A stretch of DNA of 18,822 nt, taken from assembly GCA_002429165.1 (NCBI GenBank), contig DIYV01000156.1:41012-59833 (forward strand). Direction: 5' to 3'. Made by a program: the position numbers and the translations under genes. The notes below the pieces were generated by a model. It did no database searches and was not told where the DNA came from. It was given only the letters and a program-made list of their open reading frames with translations. Below are positions 1-8,064 of the stretch, in pieces. The stretch's first letter is position 1; each line of letters opens with the position of its first letter. The stretch is from Gallionella sp. UBA6045 (GTDB lineage Bacteria > Pseudomonadota > Gammaproteobacteria > Burkholderiales > Gallionellaceae).

Positions 1-317
1 GCCACTTGCAGTGCAGCCGCAGCAATGGCGGGAGCGGTGTTGCGGCCAAAGGGTTCGAGGATGAAATTGTTGGGAAGGTCTTTGTACCGGACGCCGGCGA
101 CCTCGCGGTACTCGTCCTCGGTCTTGAAGAAGAGTTCGCGGTTGGTAACGGTCAGGGTCTCGGCCACATCCGGCAGAGACACGCCGCGCAGCCAGGCTTT
201 TTGCAGCAGACTTTGTCCGTCCGCCAAGCGAATGAACGGCTTGGGATGCAACTCGCGGGAAACCGGCCAGAGTCTGGAACCTGCTCCGCCGCACAGAATC
301 GTCGGGATCAATTTCAT
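1..317 (-). CDS. manC: Mannose-1-phosphate guanylyltransferase, N-terminal part (runs off the left edge)
   Basis: Reading the minus strand from an ATG at 317 gives an open frame of 105 codons to the window edge, starting MKLIPTILCGGAGSRLWPVS. The CGGAGSRLWP segment is the nucleotide-binding signature of sugar-nucleotide pyrophosphorylases. The following residues (HPKPFIRL, then NRELFF, then LEPFGRNTAPAIAAAAL) are typical of GDP-mannose pyrophosphorylases of the ManC/AlgA/CpsB type. The enzyme makes GDP-mannose from mannose-1-phosphate and GTP for polysaccharide synthesis. Only the first quarter or so of the usual ~470 residues is present, so a C-terminal phosphomannose isomerase domain cannot be assessed. 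The gene is divergent from the marR-type gene, with 154 bases between the two starts. Confidence 0.9.
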   Translation of the reverse strand, partial: MKLIPTILCGGAGSRLWPVSRELHPKPFIRLADGQSLLQKAWLRGVSLPDVAETLTVTNRELFFKTEDEYREVAGVRYKDLPNNFILEPFGRNTAPAIAAAALQV

Positions 318-354
318 AAAGTAATAGTAATTATGCTAATGGTTTGACAGCGTG

Positions 355-384
355 ATTGTACTTAGTTACGCGCGGGATGAGCAA
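355..384 (-). promoter_or_regulatory. Possible sigma70 promoter for the manC-like gene
   Basis: On the minus strand TTGCTC (384-379) and TACAAT (360-355) are separated by 18 bases, about 38 bases upstream of the ATG at 317. The -10 is good and the -35 is only fair, so this is a candidate only. Confidence 0.35.
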
Positions 385-413
385 GAAAAGCATCAATCGC
401 CAAAGACGGGACG

Positions 414-442
414 TTGACATTGGTTCTAACTAGAACTATTAT
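414..442 (+). promoter_or_regulatory. Near-consensus sigma70 promoter of the marR-type gene
   Basis: TTGACA (414-419) and TATTAT (437-442) are separated by exactly 17 bases: a perfect -35 and a -10 with one mismatch. The predicted start of transcription is near 449-450, leaving about 22 bases of leader before the ATG at 472. The spacer contains the palindrome described separately. Confidence 0.8.
423..436 (+). promoter_or_regulatory. Palindromic operator inside the marR promoter spacer
   Basis: GTTCTA-AC-TAGAAC is a perfect 6-bp inverted repeat with a 2-bp centre, filling the space between the -35 and -10 of the promoter. A dimeric regulator bound here would block RNA polymerase. MarR proteins commonly repress their own promoters through such palindromes, so autorepression by the product of 472-918 is the natural inference. 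Confidence 0.65.
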
Positions 443-471
443 GACCGCAATTGCAGCCGACCTGTTGAACT

Positions 472-918
472 ATGCCTTCCCCGATTTTTTTGCCGCTCAT
501 GCGCGAGTTGTCCCGCACCTACCAGGCTTTTGAGGTTTATTCGTCTGCGCATGTGCGTACCCTTGGCCTGACGCCGGCGCAATTCGATATCGTCGCCACC
601 TTGGGCAACACCCCGGGCATGACGACCAGGGAGCTGGGCGAGAAAACGCTGATCACCAAAGGAACGCTGACCGGTGTGGTGGATCGTCTGGCGGACAAAA
701 AACTGGTGCGGCGGGTCGCCTTGCCCAGCGACGGCCGCTGCCAGATCGTTCAGTTGACAGCCCAGGGGGAGAAATTATTTGCACGCATTTTTCCGGCGCA
801 CCTGGCGCACATGGAGCGCGCCTTTGCCCGATTGTCGCAGAAAGAACTGAACGGGGTGACCGAGAGTCTGCACCGCTTGCGCGGGATGTTTACCGCCGCG
901 CACAGCAGCAAGGAGTAG
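472..918 (+). CDS. MarR-family transcriptional regulator
   Basis: This 148-aa protein has the usual MarR length and layout: an N-terminal dimerisation helix region (about 5-35), a winged helix-turn-helix (about 48-100, including TTRELGEKTLITKGTLTGVV as helix-turn-helix and LPSDGRCQIVQLT as the wing), and C-terminal helices. MarR dimers usually repress neighbouring or own genes and release DNA on binding small phenolic ligands or on cysteine oxidation. Only one cysteine is present (Cys90, in the wing), not the N-terminal position used by OhrR, so ligand sensing is more likely than classic peroxide sensing. ATG 472 is the only start after an in-frame TGA at 466-468; the ribosome site is weak. 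The true targets are unknown: its own gene and perhaps the CDGSH gene 105 bases downstream. Confidence 0.88.
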   Translation: MPSPIFLPLMRELSRTYQAFEVYSSAHVRTLGLTPAQFDIVATLGNTPGMTTRELGEKTLITKGTLTGVVDRLADKKLVRRVALPSDGRCQIVQLTAQGEKLFARIFPAHLAHMERAFARLSQKELNGVTESLHRLRGMFTAAHSSKE

Positions 919-1023
919 TTGAAGAACTGGCAGGAGCGGGCATGGCCCGCTGCTGCAGAGGGCTCACCCAAAAGGTGGGGAAATTTTGTATCGGTGTATC
1001 AATTTAATATAAGGAATTTCAAT

Positions 1024-1269
1024 ATGTCAGACAAGCAACCCGTTATCGCCCAAAAATCTCCTCTTGCCATTGATGTGGAAGCCGGCAAAAGCTACTGGTG
1101 GTGTTCCTGCGGCAAAAGCGCCACCCAGCCGTTCTGTGACGGCAGCCACAAGGGCAGTGAATTTACCCCGGTCGAATACAAGGCTGCCAAATCGGATACC
1201 GTCTACTTTTGCGGCTGCAAGCACAGTGCCAACGGAGTGCTGTGCGACGGTACCCACAAAAAACTTTGA
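1024..1269 (+). CDS. CDGSH-type iron-sulfur protein with two cluster motifs
   Basis: This 81-aa soluble protein carries two CDGSH (zf-CDGSH) motifs. The first, at about residues 27-42, is CSCGKSATQPFCDGSH, an exact C-x-C-x2-S-x3-P-x-C-D-G-S-H match. The second, about residues 62-77, is CGCKHSANGVLCDGTH. Each is expected to hold one [2Fe-2S] cluster through three Cys and one His. In the second motif the usual proline before x-C-D-G is valine. Bacterial CDGSH proteins are thought to act in electron transfer or redox/iron homeostasis. The start at 1024 is chosen for AAGGAA at 1011-1016, seven bases upstream, and because the longer reading from a TTG at 919 adds an unrelated tail with no family resemblance. 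Probably in the same direction of transcription as the MarR gene. Confidence 0.88.
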   Translation: MSDKQPVIAQKSPLAIDVEAGKSYWWCSCGKSATQPFCDGSHKGSEFTPVEYKAAKSDTVYFCGCKHSANGVLCDGTHKKL

Positions 1270-1275
1270 GGCTGA

Positions 1276-1308
1276 ATTTATGGGGCATGTAAATTGGGCC
1301 CCATAAAT
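1276..1308 (+). terminator. Strong hairpin after the CDGSH gene, possible terminator
   Basis: ATTTATGGGGC (1276-1286) pairs perfectly with GCCCCATAAAT (1298-1308) around an 11-base loop, starting seven bases after the CDGSH stop codon. There is no T-run after it on either strand, so intrinsic termination is uncertain; it may be an mRNA 3'-end stabiliser. Confidence 0.5.
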
Positions 1309-1342
1309 CCCAGTGTTCAAAGTTGCGCATTTTGTTTCGAGT

Positions 1343-1371
1343 CCGATATCAATGACTCCTGGGGATATCGG
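1343..1371 (+). other. Inverted repeat in the kup upstream region
   Basis: CCGATATC (1343-1350) and GATATCGG (1364-1371) are perfect inverted arms with a 13-base spacer, about 110 bases upstream of the kup start. It could be an RNA hairpin in the kup leader or a protein-binding site. No convincing promoter was found nearby. The rest of the 1310-1482 stretch shows nothing else I can name. Confidence 0.35.
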
Positions 1372-1482
1372 GGGAATGCAAGTCGTTCCCATGAATTATC
1401 CGATAGGTAATCCCGATGATTGCGTTCGGCTCGACGCAAGCGTAGAGTGCCGCCGCATTCTTCCATAGTGAACGGTCGGGAC

Positions 1483-3354
1483 ATGAGCGACACGCAAACG
1501 AAACAAAAATTATCCCCGCTCGTGCTGGGAGCAATAGGCGTGGTGTACGGCGATATTGGCACCAGCCCGCTGTATGCAATACAGGCAACTTTTACCGGTC
1601 CACATCCGCTTCCGGTCGTGGCAGCCAATATTCTGGGCGTCCTGTCCGTGATGTTCTGGACCATCATGCTGCTGGTGTCGTTCAAATATGTGGTCATCAT
1701 GATGCGAGCGGATAATCACGGTGAAGGTGGATCGATGGCCCTGCTGGCTTTGGTGAGCGAACTGACCAAACAACACCCGAAAATAAAATGGTTCGTCACC
1801 GCCCTTGGTGTCTTCGCCGCCGCGCTTTTTTTTGGCGACGGCATGATCACTCCGGCGATCTCGGTGCTGTCGGCAGTCGAAGGTCTGGGCCTGGTTTCGC
1901 ACCAGTTCAGTATCTTCATCCTGCCCGTCACCGTTCTCATTTTGACCGGTTTGTTTTTCATCCAGAAACGCGGCACGGGCATGGTAGGCATGGCATTCGG
2001 CCCGATCATGGTGCTCTGGTTTATCTCCCTGGCGGTGTTCGGTGTGATTTCCATCGCACAAAGCCCGGAAATTCTGTTTGCGCTGAACCCTGTCTATGCC
2101 TTTCGCTTTTTAACTGCCGACCCGCGGATCGCATTCTTTGCGCTCGGTGCCATCGTTCTCGTCATTACCGGCGGAGAAGCGTTGTATGCCGACATGGGAC
2201 ATTTCGGCAAATTCCCGATCCGCCTGGCGTGGTTCACTCTAGTGCTGCCCGCACTGGTGCTGAATTATTTCGGCCAGGGCGCGTTGCTGCTGCACAATCC
2301 GCAAGCCATAGCGAATCCGTTTTATCTGCTTAACCCAGCCTGGGCGCTGATACCGATGGTGCTGCTGGCGACCGCCGCAACCGTCATCGCCTCGCAAGCA
2401 GTCATATCAGGCGCATTTTCTGTAGCAAATCAATCCGTACAAATGGGCTTTTTGCCGCGCATGGAAATCCGCCAGACTTCCGATAAAGCGCAAGGGCAGA
2501 TCTATGTGCCCCTGACCAACTGGACGCTTTATCTGGCGGTGATTTTTCTGGTTTTTACTTTCCAAGGCTCCAGCAATCTCGCGGCGGCCTATGGCATCGC
2601 CGTCACCGGTACCATGACCATTACCACCATGCTGACCGCTTTTGTCATAGTGATGCTATGGCGCTGGCCTTTGGTTATCGCCATTCCGGTTATCTCGGTG
2701 CTGCTGATCGTGGATTTGACTTATTTTGCCGCCAACATTCTTAAAATTCCCCAGGGTGGCTGGTTCCCGCTGGGCGTTGCCCTGATATCTTTTACCGTGC
2801 TCACTACATGGAAGCGCGGTCGAAAATTATTGTTTGATGAGGTCGCGAGCCTGACAGTGCCCCTGCAAGCGATCATTGACGATGTGGATAATATGCCGAG
2901 AGTAAGCGGTACGGCAGTATTCCTGACTCCCATGGGAGATGGAGCGCCGTCTGCCATGCTGCACAATCTGAAACACAATCATGTGCTGCACGAACGCAAC
3001 GTACTGCTGACCGTGGTGGTCGAGGACAAGCCCTATGTCACAAGGGGCAATCGTTTCCTGATAAATGATCTGGGCAAGAACTTTTTTCGTGTGAGATTAT
3101 TTTACGGCTTTATGCAAACCCCTGATATTCCGCTTGCGCTGGAGTTATGCGGCTCACAGGGATTGTCCTTCGACATGATGACCACTTCATTCTTCGTTTC
3201 ACGCGCCCTGATCGTTTCCAGCCCGAAACCCGGAATGGCCAAATGGCGCGAGCGCCTGTACGTGGCATTATCCAAAAACGCCATGAACGCAACAGACTTC
3301 TTCAAGATTCCGGCCAACCGGGTCATTGAAATGGGAACACGAATAGAGATTTGA
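1483..3354 (+). CDS. kup: Low-affinity potassium transporter Kup
   Basis: This 623-aa integral membrane protein matches the KUP/HAK/KT family (E. coli Kup is 622 aa). Its N-terminus has the family signature [13 protein letters not shown] (residues 19-31), followed by DNHGEGG in the first third, the [11 protein letters not shown] segment and the [13 protein letters not shown] segment. About twelve hydrophobic segments occupy residues 12-450, then a hydrophilic C-terminal domain of roughly 170 residues. It imports K+ (and Cs+) with H+ across the inner membrane. The ATG at 1483 (MSDTQTKQK) gives the family's usual length and placement of the signature. An upstream TTG reading at 1420 would add a basic, unconserved tail. 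It stands alone, with a gap of about 170 bases before the rnf operon. Confidence 0.95.
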   Translation: MSDTQTKQKLSPLVLGAIGVVYGDIGTSPLYAIQATFTGPHPLPVVAANILGVLSVMFWTIMLLVSFKYVVIMMRADNHGEGGSMALLALVSELTKQHPKIKWFVTALGVFAAALFFGDGMITPAISVLSAVEGLGLVSHQFSIFILPVTVLILTGLFFIQKRGTGMVGMAFGPIMVLWFISLAVFGVISIAQSPEILFALNPVYAFRFLTADPRIAFFALGAIVLVITGGEALYADMGHFGKFPIRLAWFTLVLPALVLNYFGQGALLLHNPQAIANPFYLLNPAWALIPMVLLATAATVIASQAVISGAFSVANQSVQMGFLPRMEIRQTSDKAQGQIYVPLTNWTLYLAVIFLVFTFQGSSNLAAAYGIAVTGTMTITTMLTAFVIVMLWRWPLVIAIPVISVLLIVDLTYFAANILKIPQGGWFPLGVALISFTVLTTWKRGRKLLFDEVASLTVPLQAIIDDVDNMPRVSGTAVFLTPMGDGAPSAMLHNLKHNHVLHERNVLLTVVVEDKPYVTRGNRFLINDLGKNFFRVRLFYGFMQTPDIPLALELCGSQGLSFDMMTTSFFVSRALIVSSPKPGMAKWRERLYVALSKNAMNATDFFKIPANRVIEMGTRIEI

Positions 3355-3405
3355 TTGCGGGCCCGGTGTCTGTTTGCGGTTATAGAATTGTCCCTGTGCC
3401 CTGCG

Positions 3406-3513
3406 ATGCTTGACCGTAAAAAGATGTTGCTACCGAACATTCCGGAATATTCATATGCCGCGAACGAGGTTGAAGCAGCCTATGAATCAGGGGATAATCC
3501 GCGCCTTGATTGA
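3406..3513 (+). CDS. Possible 35-aa ORF in the kup-rnfA gap (doubtful)
   Basis: An ATG-initiated frame of 35 codons starts MLDRKKMLLPNIPEYSYAAN and stops 13 bases before rnfA. There is no recognisable ribosome binding site and no family I know. The perfect palindrome ATTCCGGAAT (3438-3447) lies within it, so the stretch may be regulatory DNA of the rnf operon rather than coding. The rest of 3355-3526 holds no clear promoter or terminator. Confidence 0.2.
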   Translation: MLDRKKMLLPNIPEYSYAANEVEAAYESGDNPRLD

Positions 3514-3526
3514 TTAAGGTCTTGCA

Positions 3527-4102
3527 ATGACAGAATATTTGCTGATTCTGATCAGCGCGGTGTTTGTGAACAACATCGTGATGGTCAAAATCCTCGGGCT
3601 ATGCCCGTTCATGGGGGTTTCAAAAAAGCTGGAAGCCGCCATTGGCATGGGGGCAGCCACCACTTTTGTGCTGACCCTTGCCTCGGGTGCCAGCTACCTG
3701 ATCAACCATTACCTTCTCGGACCAGAACTGTCTTATCTCACCACATTGTCGTTCATCGTGGTGATCGCAGGCATCGTGCAGTTCACCGAGATGGTGGTGC
3801 AGAAGACCAGCCCGGTACTGTATCAGGTGCTGGGCATCTATCTGCCGCTGATCACCACCAATTGCGCTGTACTCGGCATCCCGCTGCTCAATGTGCAGGC
3901 CAAACACAATTTCATGGAATCCATATTCTTCGGCATGGGAGGTGCGCTGGGATTCACCATGGTGATGGTGCTGTTCGCCGGCATGCGTGAGCGCATGGAA
4001 GGCGCAGACGTGCCCGTGATCTTCAGGGGATCGGCGATCGCGATGGTCACCGCTGGACTGATGAGCCTGTCCTTCATGGGGTTTTCCGGATTAATCAAGT
4101 AA
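3527..4102 (+). CDS. rnfA: Rnf complex membrane subunit RnfA
   Basis: This 191-aa hydrophobic protein (about six membrane spans) matches RnfA/RsxA in length and sequence, e.g. [21 protein letters not shown] near the N-terminus and [12 protein letters not shown] in the middle. Cys26 and Cys113 are the conserved cysteines which, with the pair in RnfE, hold a [2Fe-2S] cluster in the membrane core in Rnf and Nqr structures. RnfA helps carry electrons across the membrane between cytoplasmic and periplasmic cofactors while ions are pumped. It is the first gene of rnfABCDGE; TAAGGT six bases before the ATG is the ribosome site. Homologous to RnfE and to NqrD/NqrE; the gene order settles it as RnfA. 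Confidence 0.96.
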   Translation: MTEYLLILISAVFVNNIVMVKILGLCPFMGVSKKLEAAIGMGAATTFVLTLASGASYLINHYLLGPELSYLTTLSFIVVIAGIVQFTEMVVQKTSPVLYQVLGIYLPLITTNCAVLGIPLLNVQAKHNFMESIFFGMGGALGFTMVMVLFAGMRERMEGADVPVIFRGSAIAMVTAGLMSLSFMGFSGLIK

Positions 4103-4115
4103 TGGGAACCCCCGA

Positions 4116-4700
4116 ATGTTAAGTGCATTGCTGGTGATGGCAGCCATCGCCATCGTGCTGGGCGCGGTGCTGGGATTCGCCGCGATCAAATTCCACACGG
4201 AAGGCAATCCGCTGGTGGACAAGATCGATGCGGTGCTGCCGCAAACGCAGTGCGGACAATGCAGCTATCCCGGCTGCAAGCCTTATGCAACAGCGATCGC
4301 GGCGGGGGAAGCCGACATCAATCGCTGTCCGCCGGGCGGCGAAGAGGGCATACGGAAACTTGCCGATCTGCTCGGTGTGGAATTCAAACCGTTCGGCAGC
4401 GACACCGCCGCACCCAAACCCAAATCGGTCGCCTGGATCGACGAAAGCACCTGCATAGGCTGCACATTGTGCATCCAAGCCTGCCCGGTGGATGCCATCG
4501 CCGGTGCAGCCAAGCAGATGCACACCATCATCGCTGCCGAATGCACCGGCTGCGAATTGTGCATCGCGCCTTGCCCGGTAGACTGCATCAGCATGCGGGT
4601 TATCGAGGAAAAGATCAGCAACTGGAAATGGAAATATCCGTTGTACAACTTGACCGCTGTAGAAACAGCCCAAACAGCAGTAACAGGGGCGGCGCGTTGA
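4116..4700 (+). CDS. rnfB: Rnf complex ferredoxin-like subunit RnfB
   Basis: This 194-aa protein has an N-terminal membrane anchor (residues 1-24), an Fe-S domain with cysteines 46, 49, 54 and 71 ([10 protein letters not shown] then RCPPGG) and two ferredoxin-type [4Fe-4S] motifs: C113/C116/C119/C123 and C143/C146/C149/C153. That is three clusters, the usual proteobacterial RnfB set. It is the cytoplasmic-side electron entry/exit point for ferredoxin. It begins 13 bases after rnfA, and its stop overlaps the rnfC TTG start. It is shorter than some clostridial RnfB proteins, which carry more ferredoxin modules. Confidence 0.96.
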   Translation: MLSALLVMAAIAIVLGAVLGFAAIKFHTEGNPLVDKIDAVLPQTQCGQCSYPGCKPYATAIAAGEADINRCPPGGEEGIRKLADLLGVEFKPFGSDTAAPKPKSVAWIDESTCIGCTLCIQACPVDAIAGAAKQMHTIIAAECTGCELCIAPCPVDCISMRVIEEKISNWKWKYPLYNLTAVETAQTAVTGAAR

Positions 4701-6262
4701 GAAAACTCTATCACTTCCACGGCGGCATTCATCCGCCCAGCAACAAGACGCAGTCCACCCGAACGGCCATCGCGCATGCGCCGCTTCCCACTAAACTGAT
4801 CGTTCCGCTTCACCAGCATGCCGGAGAGGCTGCCAAACCTGTGGTGCAAGCCGGCGATCATGTGCTGAAGGGCCAACTTATCGGCATGCCCGACGGTTTT
4901 GTTTCGAGCGCGGTACACGCACCCACTTCGGGAACCATCACCGCCATTGACATGCAATTGATCGCACATCCTTCCGGCCTGCCCAACCTGTGCGCCACGC
5001 TGATACCGGACGGCAAGGATGAATGGGCAGCACTAAAGCCGATAGATTACCGCAACCACAGCTCCGCCGAATTGCAACATCTGCTGCGCATGGCCGGCGT
5101 GGTGGGCCTGGGCGGTGCGGCATTCCCCAGCGACATCAAACTGCGCATCGGCAAACAGAAGATCACCACGCTGATACTGAACGGCGCAGAGTGCGAACCC
5201 TATATCACCTGCGACGACATGCTGATGCGCGAACGCGCTGCGGAGATCGTGCAGGGCGCGGAAATGCTGCGCTTCATGCTGGATGCGGATGAGGTGCTGA
5301 TCGGTGTCGAGGACAACAAGCCGGAAGCGGTCGCCGCGCTGCAGCAGGCGATCACAGCTAATGGCATGAAACAGGAAGTGGTGGCGATCCCGACGATCTA
5401 TCCGGGCGGTGGCGCGAAACAACTGATCCGTGTAATCACCGGGCTGGAAGTGCCTTCCGGAAAGTTGCCCACCGACATCGGCGTGCAATGCTTCAACGTC
5501 GCCACCGCCTGCACGGTTTATCGCGCGCTGGCGCACGGCGAGCCGTTGCTGTCGCGCGTCATTACCATTGCCGGCAACGTCCGCCACGCGCAGAATTATG
5601 AGGCGCTGATCGGCACGCCGATAGACGAACTGGTCGCGCTGAGCGAGGCGCTGCCGGACACGGATCGCTACTTCATGGGCGGTCCGATGATGGGCATGCC
5701 TCTGCCTTCCGTGCATGTCCCCGCCGTGAAAGCCACCAACTGCATCATCGCCGCATCGGCAAAATTATTCCCGCCGCCGCAACCGGCCATGCCGTGCATA
5801 CGCTGCACGCGCTGCGTCGAAGTGTGCCCGGCGGATTTGCAACCGCAGGACCTGTATTGGTTTGCCCAATCCAGGGAATTCGGCAGGGCGCAGGCATTCA
5901 GCCTGTTCGACTGCATCGAGTGCGGCGCGTGCAGCTATGTCTGCCCCAGCCACATCCCTCTGGTGCAGTTTTACCGATTTGCCAAGAGCGAGATCCGCGC
6001 ACGCGAGCATGACAAGCAACTCGCCGATCAGGCAAGAGTGCGTCACGAGTATCACGAACAGCGCCTCGAACGCGAGAAACGGGAAAAGGCCGAGAAACTC
6101 GCGGCCAAGGAAAAAGCCGCACAAGCCGCCAAGCTTGCCAGCGCCCAGCCACTGACACCGCAACAGCAGGCTGAACAAGCCGAACTGGGGGTGAGCCGCG
6201 CGCATATACTTGCCGTTGCCCAATCTGAAGTTGAGCACCCTGATGAGGGGGTGATCCAATGA
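4697..6262 (+). CDS. rnfC: Rnf complex NADH-binding subunit RnfC, TTG start
   Basis: This 521-aa protein starts (M)[18 protein letters not shown], the typical RnfC N-terminus. It has the glycine-rich flavin/NADH motif GLGGAAFPS (137-145), the NGAECEPY segment (162-169) and two [4Fe-4S] motifs, C367/C370/C373/C377 and C406/C409/C412/C416. A charged Lys/Glu/Ala-rich probable coiled coil covers about 430-500. It is the peripheral NAD(H) site of the complex. I chose TTG 4697, which overlaps the rnfB stop as TTGA and has AGGGG at about 4685-4689. The frame is open far upstream, but that part is out-of-frame rnfB and no ATG lies near the conserved N-terminus. The C-terminal tail is short beside the long repeat tails of enterobacterial RsxC. 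Confidence 0.95.
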   Translation: MRKLYHFHGGIHPPSNKTQSTRTAIAHAPLPTKLIVPLHQHAGEAAKPVVQAGDHVLKGQLIGMPDGFVSSAVHAPTSGTITAIDMQLIAHPSGLPNLCATLIPDGKDEWAALKPIDYRNHSSAELQHLLRMAGVVGLGGAAFPSDIKLRIGKQKITTLILNGAECEPYITCDDMLMRERAAEIVQGAEMLRFMLDADEVLIGVEDNKPEAVAALQQAITANGMKQEVVAIPTIYPGGGAKQLIRVITGLEVPSGKLPTDIGVQCFNVATACTVYRALAHGEPLLSRVITIAGNVRHAQNYEALIGTPIDELVALSEALPDTDRYFMGGPMMGMPLPSVHVPAVKATNCIIAASAKLFPPPQPAMPCIRCTRCVEVCPADLQPQDLYWFAQSREFGRAQAFSLFDCIECGACSYVCPSHIPLVQFYRFAKSEIRAREHDKQLADQARVRHEYHEQRLEREKREKAEKLAAKEKAAQAAKLASAQPLTPQQQAEQAELGVSRAHILAVAQSEVEHPDEGVIQ

Positions 6263-6360
6263 TGTTGGCGACCCCCGATCACTCTGGAGCACGGGAAAAA
6301 GGGAAAGATTCATTCCGTCTGTATCGCGGTTTCGATTTGAAGTTTTATTTTAAGGAATGA
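6259..6360 (+). CDS. Candidate 33-aa ORF between rnfC and rnfD
   Basis: This frame starts at an ATG overlapping the rnfC stop as ATGA, reads [18 protein letters not shown] and ends with FRLYRGFDLKFYFKE, then TGA. GAGGGGGTGAT at 6245-6255, inside the end of rnfC, matches the full anti-Shine-Dalgarno complement at 9 of 11 positions with about seven bases to the ATG. That is better than most sites in this operon. Its last codons overlap the TAAGGA that serves rnfD, so rnfD translation may be coupled to it. The product is basic and soluble, with an aromatic C-terminus; I recognise no family. It could be a small accessory peptide, a coupling ORF, or chance. Confidence 0.45.
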   Translation: MMLATPDHSGAREKGKDSFRLYRGFDLKFYFKE

Positions 6361-6367
6361 TCTGACC

Positions 6368-7396
6368 ATGTTTTTCTCCCCCTTCATCAGCAAACCGGAC
6401 AGCGTCGCGCAGATCATGCTCAAGGTACTGTTCGCGCTGCTGCCCGGCATCGCGCTTTACGTATGGTATTTCGGCCCGGCGATTCTGGTTTCGATCACGC
6501 TGGCCAGCCTCACCGCGCTTGGCACCGAGGCATTGATGCTCAGGCTGCGCGATCGTCCGATCACGCCGTTCCTGAAGGACAACAGTGCGCTGCTCACGGC
6601 CTGGTTGCTGGCGCTTTCCATTCCGCCGCTGGCACCGTGGTGGCTGGTGGTGGTCGGCACGGCCTTTGCGATCGCGATCGCCAAGCACCTGTACGGCGGG
6701 CTGGGCAACAACCTGTTCAATCCGGCGATGGTCGGCTACGCGGTGCTGATCATTTCGTTTCCGGCGCAGATGACCCATTGGGTTGCGCCGCATGGGCTGG
6801 GGCAACTCGAGCTGGGGTTCTTCGATCAACTGGAATATATTTTCCTCGGCGCGTTGCCGCACGGCCTGACACTGGATGCGATCACGATGGCCACGCCGCT
6901 GGACAACCTGAAAACACATTTGCACCTCGGTCAGCCGGTCCGGCAGATTCTCGATATGCCGATCTATGGCAGGCTGGGGGGGCACGGCGGAGAAATGGTG
7001 GCATGGGGATTTTTGACTGGCGGGCTTTATCTGCTCGCCGCGCGCATCATCAGCTGGCACATTCCCGTCGCCTATCTGGGCAGCCTGTTCGTCATTGCCG
7101 GAATCTTCCATCTGGTTGATCCTGCCCACTATGCCACGCCGCTGTTCCACTGGTTCGCCGGTGCTTCGATGCTGGGCGCGTTCTTCATACTCACCGATCC
7201 GGTCAGCAGCCCCACCACCAACAAAGGCAGATTGATCTTTGCCGCGGGCGCGGCCTTGCTGACTTACTTGATCCGCACCTTCGGCGGCTTCCCGGACGGC
7301 GTCGCGTTCGCCACGCTGCTGATGAACATCAGCGTGCCGCTGATCGTGCTATACACCCAGCCCCCGGTGTTTGGCAAAAAGGGCAAGCAGCCATGA
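6368..7396 (+). CDS. rnfD: Rnf complex membrane flavoprotein RnfD
   Basis: This 342-aa polytopic membrane protein of the RnfD/NqrB family has the GGLGNNLFNPAMVGYA segment (about 110-125). It also has the covalent-flavin site TMATPLD, in which Thr176 is expected to carry FMN through a phosphoester bond. It receives or passes electrons between RnfG and the membrane iron-sulfur centre and is part of the ion channel. The ATG at 6368 follows TAAGGA at 6351-6356; the stop overlaps the rnfG start as ATGA. Length and motifs are normal. The 105-base rnfC-rnfD gap, unlike the overlaps elsewhere in the operon, is filled by the small ORF. Confidence 0.96.
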   Translation: MFFSPFISKPDSVAQIMLKVLFALLPGIALYVWYFGPAILVSITLASLTALGTEALMLRLRDRPITPFLKDNSALLTAWLLALSIPPLAPWWLVVVGTAFAIAIAKHLYGGLGNNLFNPAMVGYAVLIISFPAQMTHWVAPHGLGQLELGFFDQLEYIFLGALPHGLTLDAITMATPLDNLKTHLHLGQPVRQILDMPIYGRLGGHGGEMVAWGFLTGGLYLLAARIISWHIPVAYLGSLFVIAGIFHLVDPAHYATPLFHWFAGASMLGAFFILTDPVSSPTTNKGRLIFAAGAALLTYLIRTFGGFPDGVAFATLLMNISVPLIVLYTQPPVFGKKGKQP

Positions 7397-8064
7397 GACG
7401 CACGATGGCGAAAGCATCCTTATACACCGCGCTCAACCTGCTGTTCTTTGCGCTGATCGGCACGGCCCTGCTCGCCATCACCTACCAGCTGACACATGGC
7501 CCCATCGCGCGCAGCGAGGAAAAAGAAAAACTGAAACTGGTCACGCAGATCGTCCCGGCTGGAAGCTTCGATAACGACATCATCAAGGATACCGCGCAAT
7601 TGCCGGCGGATGAATTGCTGGGCAACGATGACACCACCATCGTCTACCGCGGACGCCTCAAAGGCCAGCCTTCCATCGCGGTGCTGCAGGTCATCGCGCC
7701 GGACGGCTACAGCGGGAAGATCGGCCTGATCATTGCCATTCACAGCGATGGCAGGATAGGCGGGGTGCGCGTAATATCCGATAAGGAAACGCCGGGGCTG
7801 GGCGATTACATCGAGATCGCCAAGAGCAAATGGATCACCGGCTTCGACGGGAAATCGCTGGACAATCCCCAGGACAGCGACTGGAAAGTCAGGAAGGACG
7901 GCGGATCGTTCGACTACATGGCCGGTGCAACGATCTCGCCGCGCGCGGTGGTGAAAGCGGTGCACAAGGCTTTGCAATATTTCGCGCTGCATCGCGACGA
8001 ATTGTTTAAACAAAGTCCTCTCACCAAAAACGGGACCGGACAGAGTGAAGGAGAAAAGAAATGA
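7393..8064 (+). CDS. rnfG: Rnf complex periplasmic FMN subunit RnfG
   Basis: This 223-aa protein has one N-terminal membrane anchor (about residues 9-31) followed by a periplasmic FMN-binding domain. The motif MAGATISPRAVV (176-187) contains Thr180, the residue expected to bind FMN covalently. VISDKETPGLGDYI (127-140) is also typical of RnfG/NqrC. FMN is attached by the flavin transferase ApbE, which is not encoded in this window. Both ends are translationally coupled: ATGA overlap with rnfD at the start and with rnfE at the end. Confidence 0.96.
   Translation: MRRTMAKASLYTALNLLFFALIGTALLAITYQLTHGPIARSEEKEKLKLVTQIVPAGSFDNDIIKDTAQLPADELLGNDDTTIVYRGRLKGQPSIAVLQVIAPDGYSGKIGLIIAIHSDGRIGGVRVISDKETPGLGDYIEIAKSKWITGFDGKSLDNPQDSDWKVRKDGGSFDYMAGATISPRAVVKAVHKALQYFALHRDELFKQSPLTKNGTGQSEGEKK

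Noticed and set aside
6..347. Plus-strand open frames at the left edge
   Set aside because: The minus strand encodes a clear GDP-mannose pyrophosphorylase N-terminus over the same bases.
919..1023. TTG-started extension of the CDGSH protein
   Set aside because: The ATG at 1024 has a good ribosome site and gives the normal protein; the extension is unconserved-looking.
1310..1482. A c-di-AMP (ydaO) riboswitch before kup
   Set aside because: Only a single simple inverted repeat is visible; none of the conserved ydaO core could be recognised.
4250..4696. N-terminal extension of rnfC to a start at 4250
   Set aside because: It overlaps nearly all of rnfB out of frame, and the conserved RnfC N-terminus begins at the TTG at 4697.
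6350..7150. 266-codon minus-strand open frame across rnfD
   Set aside because: Shadow of RnfD; Arg/Gln-rich composition and no recognisable domain.
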